NCBI GenBank assembly: GCA_021820785.1
Contig: JAKADE010000054.1
Coordinates: 1-11,280 of the forward strand
DNA from: Pseudomonadota bacterium
GTDB taxonomy: Bacteria; Pseudomonadota; Gammaproteobacteria; Steroidobacterales; Steroidobacteraceae
DNA: 11,280 bases
Reading direction: 5' to 3'
The translations under genes were made by a program, and so were the position numbers. Within the stretch, counting starts at the first letter, position 1, and every line of letters begins with the position of its first letter. Under the pieces are notes generated by a model that ran no database searches, had not been told where the DNA came from, and saw only the letters and a list, made by a program, of their open reading frames with translations. Shown one piece after another: positions 6,205-11,280 of this stretch.

Positions 6205-7323
6205 ATGCGCCGCATCTATCTCGATTACAACGCGAGCACGCCGCTCGATCCGCGCGTCGCCGAGACCATGCGCACATCGATTGAGGACGGCTACGGCAAC
6301 CCCTCGAGCCCGCATTGGGCCGGGGCGCCGGCGAAGCAGCTCGTGGAAGCGGGGCGCGCAGAGATCGCCGCCCTCCTCGGGTGCGCACCCGAGGAAGTGG
6401 TCCTCACGAGTGGCGGGACCGAAGCGAACAACTTCGCCCTCAAGGGCGCCTTCTTTGCCGCCGGCGACCGGCCAATTCACATCATCACGACGCAAATCGA
6501 GCATCCCTCGATTCTTGCTCCCTGCGCATTCCTCGAGCGCCAGGGCGCTCGCATCACGCGCTTGCCCGTCGATCGCGCGGGTCTCGTCCATCCCGACGAT
6601 CTGCGCCGCGCGATCAGCCCCGACACTCTTCTCGTCAGCATCATGCATGCGAACAACGAGACCGGCACGATCGAGCCGATCGAGACGTGTGCGCAGATTG
6701 CCCGAGAGCACGGCGTGCTCTTCCACACCGACGCCGCTCAGTCGGTCGGAAAGATCGCGACGCGCGTGGAACAGCTCGGGATCGATCTGCTCTCCATCGC
6801 CGGTCACAAGCTCTACGCACCGAAAGGCATTGGTGCGCTGTACGTCCGTGCGGGAACTCGCCTGGAACCCCTGATCCACGGCGCAGGCCACGAGAGTGGA
6901 CGGCGAGCCGGTACGGAGAGCGCATTGCTGGCAGGCGCCCTCGGCAGGGCCTGCGCGGTTGCCCGGGACTTGAGTTTCATACCCGAGATGCAGCGCCTGC
7001 GCGACCTCTTCTGGGATCTGCTGCAAGAACGGTTCGGCGATCGCGTCGTGCTGAACGGCCACCCTGATCAGCGTCTGCCGAACACGCTCAACGTGTCGTT
7101 TGTTGGCCAGGTGGGCGCCACCATTCTCGAGGCGCTGCCCGCGGTCGCCGCATCGACCGGTTCGGCCTGCCATTCCGGGCAGGTTCGGCTCTCGCCCGTC
7201 CTTGCCGCCATGGGCGTCATCCCCGAAGTCGCAATGGGTGCGATCCGCTTCAGTCTCGGGCGCCACACCACGCAGGAGGAAATCGAGTCCGTCGTCGAGC
7301 ACCTGGGTCGAGTGCTCGGATGA
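6205..7323 (+). CDS. Cysteine desulfurase (NifS/IscS-type, class V aminotransferase)
   Basis: This 372-residue protein starts with IYLDYNASTPLDPRV. It shows the full PLP signature of group I cysteine desulfurases: SGGTEANNFALKGA at 69-82, the stacking His100 in QIEHPSI, HANNETGTIEP at 148-158, FHTDAAQSVGK at 173-183, and the PLP Lys202 in SIAGHKLYAPKGIG. The mobile-loop catalytic Cys322 lies in STGSACHSG. It removes sulfur from L-cysteine as an enzyme persulfide, leaving alanine. Length is slightly below IscS (about 400), as in many NifS-like paralogues. No iscU or other Fe-S scaffold gene is nearby, so a dedicated sulfur donor for this cluster is likelier than general Fe-S assembly. There is no clear ribosome binding site: it starts 4 bases after the DsrE stop and overlaps the methyltransferase by ATGA, indicating tight co-translation. 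Confidence 0.93.
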   Translation: MRRIYLDYNASTPLDPRVAETMRTSIEDGYGNPSSPHWAGAPAKQLVEAGRAEIAALLGCAPEEVVLTSGGTEANNFALKGAFFAAGDRPIHIITTQIEHPSILAPCAFLERQGARITRLPVDRAGLVHPDDLRRAISPDTLLVSIMHANNETGTIEPIETCAQIAREHGVLFHTDAAQSVGKIATRVEQLGIDLLSIAGHKLYAPKGIGALYVRAGTRLEPLIHGAGHESGRRAGTESALLAGALGRACAVARDLSFIPEMQRLRDLFWDLLQERFGDRVVLNGHPDQRLPNTLNVSFVGQVGATILEALPAVAASTGSACHSGQVRLSPVLAAMGVIPEVAMGAIRFSLGRHTTQEEIESVVEHLGRVLG

Positions 7324-8021
7324 GGGGGGTGCCTGCACCAAAACAAATCAGCCCCGCGGACTATGAGTCCTGGCGAGCCACTCGACTCGGCGCCATCACC
7401 GAATCGCTCGAGCGGCGCGTGATCCTCGAGCTGATGGGCCCTGTCCAAGACGCTGATGTCCTCGATGCCGGCTGCGGTGACGGTGCACTGGCTTGCGCCA
7501 TGGCCTCGGGTGGCGCATCAGTGACGGGTCTCGATGCGGACCCTGTGATGCTCGCTGCGGCACGCGCCCGCGCAGCGATGACGGGGGCGCGGGTCACGTT
7601 CCTCCCCGGGCGGATCGAGCAGTTGCCGCTTGCGGATGCCCGCTTCGATGTGGTGGTCGCCGTCACCGTCCTCTGCTTCGCCGCCGATGCCGCCACCGCC
7701 GTGCGCGAGATGGCGCGCGTGCTGCGCCCGCGGGGCCGTCTGGTGCTCGGTGAACTTGGACGGTGGAGCACCTGGGCCGCGACCCGGAGGCTCAAAGGCT
7801 GGCTGGGAGCGTCCACTTGGAAGGCTGCGCGCTTCCGCAGCGCCGGAGCGCTTCGCGCGCTCCTCGAGGAGGCCGGACTCTCCGTCAAAGACCTTCGCGG
7901 CGCGGTCTTCTATCCGCCGATCGGTCTGTGTGCGCGACACCTGGCGCCGCTCGACCCGTGGATGGGTCGTCACACGACGATAGGCGCCGCGTTCATTGCC
8001 TTGAACGTGATCACTGATTGA
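7320..8021 (+). CDS. Class I SAM-dependent methyltransferase
   Basis: This 233-residue protein has a Rossmann-fold methyltransferase core of the Methyltransf_11/UbiE type. Motif I is VLDAGCGDGALA at 47-58. The acidic SAM-ribose residue is Asp72 or Asp74 in GLDADP. Motif III-like PGRIEQLPLADARFDVVVA is at 96-114, and VLRPRGRLVLGEL lies at 134-146. No extra domain identifies the substrate, and the C-terminal third (about 160-233) is the substrate-specific part. The start ATG overlaps the desulfurase stop (ATGA), so the enzyme is made with it. A small sulfur compound (persulfide, thiol or sulfide) is a reasonable candidate substrate from context only; a metalloid or quinone-like substrate cannot be excluded. 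It is the last gene of the rightward unit and converges on the kinase gene. Confidence 0.88.
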   Translation: MRGVPAPKQISPADYESWRATRLGAITESLERRVILELMGPVQDADVLDAGCGDGALACAMASGGASVTGLDADPVMLAAARARAAMTGARVTFLPGRIEQLPLADARFDVVVAVTVLCFAADAATAVREMARVLRPRGRLVLGELGRWSTWAATRRLKGWLGASTWKAARFRSAGALRALLEEAGLSVKDLRGAVFYPPIGLCARHLAPLDPWMGRHTTIGAAFIALNVITD

Positions 8022-8341
8022 ATACGCTCTACGCCGCGGAATGCGAAATCCAAGAGCCTCTTGAGTCACGCCGGCATGGCCTTCGGCTCGCCGTATCGTG
8101 AACACCTGACGTAGAAACGTGTCCTGCAGTTTCCAGCTCCACGCACGCTTCACTATCGCGCGGATTTACGGACCACAATCGCTGCAAAATCCACGCGAGC
8201 GAAGGTCCGCCGACCACCGGCGCGCCGAATCCGCGACGTGCGCGCTTGCGGCCGTCGCTTGGCCGGTGCGCTGGCAGGCAACATTCACCGCGAGCAGCGG
8301 TACCCGTGCCAAGATCGGCCGTTTAGCAAGCTCCGCAACGG
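8022..8341. other. Non-coding gap between convergent genes
   Basis: These 320 bp separate the 3' ends of the methyltransferase (plus) and the histidine kinase (minus). I see no credible gene or RNA gene. Small frames have odd composition and no domains. A few weak hairpins occur (CAAGA..TCTTG near 8052; CGGCC..GGCCG near 8250), but none has a T-run, so no terminator is called although transcription should end here from both sides. Confidence 0.5.
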
Positions 8342-9679
8342 CTACTGCGGGGGTTGAAGCGATTGGGGGTCAGCGTTCACAGGAAGGCTGATCCTGAAGC
8401 ACGCACCGCCTGCGGCGTTCTCCTCATAAATCAAGCGGCCCCCGTGCGCTCGAATGAGCGAATGGCTGATGGGCAGCCCGAGTCCCGTGCCGCTGGTCTT
8501 AGTCGAGTAAAACGGGGCGAACATGCGCTCGCGCACGTCCTGCGGCAATCCCGGTCCGTTATCGGATACGGTGAGTGCCGCGCCATCCGAAGTCACCTGC
8601 GTCTCGATGACGACTTCGCGGCTATCCCGTGGGTTGTTCACCAGTACATCGAGCGCATTGCTCAGCAGATTGAGAACGACGTGTTGAATCTCCGTGCGTT
8701 CAATCCTGACGGGCGGCAGGTGAGTCGCGAGGCGTAGCACCACGCGTACGTCACGCGCTTGCGCATTGACGCGCAGCAGCTCAAGAACTTCCTCTACCGC
8801 CTCGTTGAGGTTGCTCTCGAGGGCTTCGGACGCTTTTGTCGCGACCAATCGGCGCAGACCCCAGACAGTCTCTGCAGCGCGCTGCGCCTGCGCGCTGATT
8901 TCGTCCAATGCGCCGAGCAGGCTCTCAACGTCAGCCGGAGGGCCGCTCAACAGCCGCTTACAGGCTTGCGCGTAATGGCCGATCGCCGTCAGGGGTTGAC
9001 TGAGCTCGTTCGCAACCCCGGATGCAATCTCCCCGATCATTGCCATTTTCGAGACCTGCAGAAGCCGGGGGTGCAGGGTTGCCGTCGTGTCTCGCTCGCG
9101 TTCTGCCCGAGCGCGCGCCTGAGCCGCTTGATACGCCGCGGCTGCAAAAGCGCTGATATTCATCAACAGTCTGGCATCCTCCGCGTCGAACCGCCCCTCC
9201 GGACGATGCTTCACGGCCCATACAGCGCCGCCCGGCCGGCCCTCCACATCAAACGGGGCGAGCAGACTTTCGTAGATCGCCGGCTTTATGGTCCTCAGCA
9301 GCGGAAAGTACAGCTCACTGTCGCGAAAGAGGAGCACCTCGTTGCGCTCGATTACAACGCCACAGGGGCTGGCGTCACGCGGAATCGAGCCACTGACGTT
9401 GTGCGCAAACTCGCCCTTGACGGCGGTCCACCGAAAAACTTCCGGTGGACCCGCCTCGAGCAAGCTGACGCCCGCCGAATCGGCCTGACACAGTTCCAGA
9501 ATGACTTCTGTCAGCTTCGACTGAAGGCGATCGGGAGCCTCAGCCAGTTCTTTCGCGAGAGCCAAGAGTGCGCCATTCTCGGCGGCGAATTTCTTGCGCG
9601 CAGGACGGCATCGCAGTTCATGCGTAATCAATACGTCTTCAAGCCTGCACGCAGCGGTTGAGGGGGCGTGAGGTTCCAA
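8342..9679 (-). CDS. GAF-domain sensor histidine kinase with Asn in place of H-box His
   Basis: This 445-residue soluble protein has no transmembrane segment. It starts at TTG 9679; the family-like RLEDVLITHELRCRPAR near residues 12-28 supports a start this far upstream, but the codon is uncertain. A GAF sensor domain spans about 45-185 (ELCQADSAGVSLLE, IPRDASPCG, LLAPFDVEGRPGGAVWAVKH, GRFDAEDARLL), followed by a short coiled-coil linker rich in Arg, Ala and Glu. The HisKA segment reads MIGEIASGVANELSQPLTAI at 214-233. The expected phosphoacceptor His is Asn224 (codon AAC, 9008-9010). The HATPase boxes look intact: N box VVLNLLSNALDVL with Asn341, G1 DNGPGLP, F box MFAPFYSTK and G2 GTGLGLP. 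No response regulator lies next to it. Without the His it should not autophosphorylate normally, so it may be an allosteric or phosphatase-type pseudokinase, or a sequence error. Confidence 0.88.
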   Translation of the reverse strand: MEPHAPSTAACRLEDVLITHELRCRPARKKFAAENGALLALAKELAEAPDRLQSKLTEVILELCQADSAGVSLLEAGPPEVFRWTAVKGEFAHNVSGSIPRDASPCGVVIERNEVLLFRDSELYFPLLRTIKPAIYESLLAPFDVEGRPGGAVWAVKHRPEGRFDAEDARLLMNISAFAAAAYQAAQARARAERERDTTATLHPRLLQVSKMAMIGEIASGVANELSQPLTAIGHYAQACKRLLSGPPADVESLLGALDEISAQAQRAAETVWGLRRLVATKASEALESNLNEAVEEVLELLRVNAQARDVRVVLRLATHLPPVRIERTEIQHVVLNLLSNALDVLVNNPRDSREVVIETQVTSDGAALTVSDNGPGLPQDVRERMFAPFYSTKTSGTGLGLPISHSLIRAHGGRLIYEENAAGGACFRISLPVNADPQSLQPPQ

Positions 9680-9911
9680 TGAAGGTCCGGGTCACACGTA
9701 CGCCGGGGTCAGACGCTATCAGAAGGCCCAAGGTGAGGGTGTACGCATTTGTGCCTAGACCCTGGAGCGGGATCCGCGGATCGCCCAGTCGCGATCCGGC
9801 CCACGTCGGACAGCGAGGATTGGATTCCCCCAAGAACGGCTCCTGATCTCAACCTGCGGGCGACGCTCCTCAAGCGGCGTCACACCCCAGCGCGGGGCAA
9901 GACGGCCGTGA

Positions 9912-10238
9912 TCATGGCCGCCCGCGCTTCGTCTTCCGCCGCTCGGCTATAATCTCTTCGCTGAGGCGCCGCAGGTCATCCAGCGAGCGTCTCTTGGGAC
10001 GCGATGGATCGGATTCCGGAGGAGCCGATCGATTGTATGGATCATGGTCTGGCACGCCGTCCGGTACCTGCTCGCCCTCGCAGCGCAGATCCGCGCCAAT
10101 CGTTTTCAGTTGCTGGGTATCGATCTCACCTTCCAAGCCGTCCGCCTCGCCGTGCCAGTCCCAACTGGCATTTCCTCGATCATCGAACGCCACCCGACCG
10201 GATGGCTTGCTTGGTTTGTGGGGTTTGTGGGTACTCAC
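9912..10238 (-). CDS. Small charged hypothetical protein
   Basis: This 108-residue frame starts at GTG 10238, with a weak AGAGG about 10 bases upstream. I do not recognise a named domain. GRVAFDDRGNASWDWHGEAD at about 14-33 has the look of a conserved motif in small uncharacterised proteobacterial proteins. The middle is acidic (EGEQVPDGVPDHDP). The C-terminal 30 residues are basic and probably helical (LDDLRRLSEEIIAERRKTKR). Low hydrophobicity rules out a membrane protein, and most of it may be disordered. It lies 232 bp upstream of the kinase in the same direction, too far to assume an operon. Antisense plus-strand frames over it look like shadows. A basic tail could bind nucleic acid, but that is only a possibility. 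Confidence 0.6.
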   Translation of the reverse strand: MSTHKPHKPSKPSGRVAFDDRGNASWDWHGEADGLEGEIDTQQLKTIGADLRCEGEQVPDGVPDHDPYNRSAPPESDPSRPKRRSLDDLRRLSEEIIAERRKTKRGRP

Positions 10239-10396
10239 GCGAACACGCCTCTGCGGTCAAGTTACTACGATTCGTGGGTCAATGGGAGATGAATTGACAG
10301 AATGCACGGACAACTCGTTTCGATCGGCCGTCAAACGACCCCCAGGGAGGCGGTCTGATGTGCACGGAGAGTCGAGGCGCCTCGCGAACATTCAAC

Positions 10397-11280
10397 CTAG
10401 AGCTCGGGGCCCAAGGCCGCGTTGCTCTGGGACTCGCGCGCGCTCAACTCGTTCAGCACCTCCTTGAATGCGCGCGGCCTTTCCACGCCGTACCCTTGCG
10501 CGTATTGCATGCCAAGCTCCCGCAATCGTTCGATGATCCGGACGTTCTCGGCATACTCTGCGACCGTACCGATACCAAGATCCTTGGCGAGATTCACGAT
10601 CGCGCGGATCATGGCGACCGACTGGGGGTTCTTGAGAATGTCGGTAACGAAGCTGCCGTCGATCTTGATGTGATCGACGGGCAGGGTCGTGAGATTTTTC
10701 AGGGAATTGGTCCCCGTGCCAAAATCATCGAGCGCGAAACGGCAGCCCATGGCCCGCAGGTCGCGCACGAACGCCAGGGCCTTGGTGAGATTCAGCACCG
10801 CAATGGTCTCGGTGATCTCAAAGGTGATCAACGAGGGAGCGATTCGCGAGCCGCGAATCAGTCGCTCGACGCGCTCGAGAAAGGTCGCGTCCGTTAGCGA
10901 AGGTCCCGTGATGTTGATCGATAACGAGGCGCTTGCCGCAAGCAGCGCCGAGCGGTGCGGCGCCGCCGCGGAAAGGGCGTGCTCGACGACCCACAAGTCG
11001 AGCGCCCCCGCCCGTGGTCCTTGGCGGTGCGACAGGCGAGCTGAGCGAGTGCGAGCGCGCTCGGGAACTCGCGGGGGTCGGTAAAGCAGGCGATGCCGCA
11101 ACTCAAGGACACCGGCTCGTCGCCTGCCGCGGGGAGCTCGAGCGGCAGCCGTGCCGCGGTGCGCTGGAGCACTCGGGCCAGGTCGGCCGCGGCCCCGGCG
11201 TCCACGTTCGGCAGCGCGAGTGCAAATTTGTCGCTCGAGATGTGTGCCGCCACGGCGTCGGCCGGCAGATGCGGCCCCGC
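10397..11280 (-). pseudogene. GGDEF-EAL cyclic-di-GMP protein with frameshifting internal deletion (5' end beyond window)
   Basis: The right edge enters mid-GGDEF domain: VAAHISSDKFALALP, where the signature GGDEF is SSDKF (11224-11238). VSLSCGIACFTD and ACRTAKDHGRG follow, the normal end of a GGDEF domain. Near 11005 the frame changes, and the next homologous residues are ALDLWVVEHALS, already inside the EAL domain. The linker and the EAL start, including the E-x-L motif and the usual YYQPI/EALLR region, are missing. The rest of EAL is well kept to the stop at 10397-10399: SINITGPSL, FEITETIA, FALDDFGTGTNSL, HIKIDGSFV, VAEYAEN and YAQGYGVERPR. Intact members make or break cyclic-di-GMP. This one can do neither: the GGDEF signature is degenerate and EAL lacks its first catalytic Glu. 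The 202-residue EAL remainder could be a separate frame only if internally started. An assembly error at the junction is the alternative. Confidence 0.8.

Noticed and set aside
6040..7341. Minus-strand open frame of 433 codons
   Set aside because: It is antisense to the cysteine desulfurase and its neighbours and has no recognisable domain. The plus-strand gene has all its PLP and catalytic motifs.
8050..8065. Hairpin as a terminator after the methyltransferase
   Set aside because: The stem is only 5 bp with no T-run after it.
8759..9661. Plus-strand open frame of 300 codons
   Set aside because: It is antisense to the histidine kinase, which has GAF, HisKA and HATPase motifs in the other strand.
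9680..9911. Possible tRNA or short gene between the kinase and the small protein
   Set aside because: I could not find a T-loop TTCGANTC pattern or a cloverleaf. Frames there (such as 9639-9833 minus) have no initiation signal or domain.
10358..10897. Plus-strand open frame of 179 codons
   Set aside because: It is antisense to the well-conserved EAL C-terminal part. The resemblance to protein is a by-product of codon structure.

Overview
The window is GC-rich, proteobacterial-type DNA, most like a beta- or gammaproteobacterium judging by the families present (ArsR-rhodanese fusion, SHOCT, DsrE, GAF-HisKA kinase, GGDEF-EAL). It reads as accessory sequence: a sulfur-handling gene cluster lies between mobile-element debris on the left and signalling genes, some damaged, on the right.

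Left flank (1-2476). A Mu/TnsB/TniA-type DDE transposase runs off the left edge on the minus strand. Next comes about 510 bp without a gene, holding three copies of a short repeat that may be a transposon end. It is followed by a truncated tyrosine-recombinase fragment and an intact DUF2384 (MbcA/ParS/Xre-type) antitoxin-like gene. No intact RES toxin follows that gene, only a possible remnant.

Core (2625-8021). Two divergent transcription units face away from a 26-bp imperfect palindrome at 4665-4690. On the minus strand are a metallo-beta-lactamase-fold hydrolase of the persulfide dioxygenase-like group and an MFS transporter, overlapping by ATGA. On the plus strand are an ArsR-rhodanese fusion regulator, a secreted or membrane SHOCT protein, a DsrE-family sulfur-carrier-like protein, a NifS/IscS-type cysteine desulfurase, and a class I SAM-dependent methyltransferase that overlaps the desulfurase by ATGA. 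I infer a self-regulated module. The desulfurase and DsrE protein would make or carry persulfide sulfur, the rhodanese and MBL proteins would sense or dispose of it, the MFS protein would export a product, and the methyltransferase may methylate a thiol or other small molecule. I know the individual families; this combination, and especially the coupled methyltransferase, is the part most worth following up.

Right flank (8022-11280). After a 320-bp non-coding gap, a soluble GAF-HisKA-HATPase kinase lies on the minus strand. Its ATP-binding boxes are intact, but asparagine replaces the phosphoacceptor histidine. Upstream of it is a small, charged, unrecognised protein. The window ends in a GGDEF-EAL gene, minus strand and running off the right edge. 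That gene has a degenerate GGDEF motif and a frameshifting internal deletion that removes the start of the EAL domain.

All identifications come from reading motifs by eye; no database or structure search was run.
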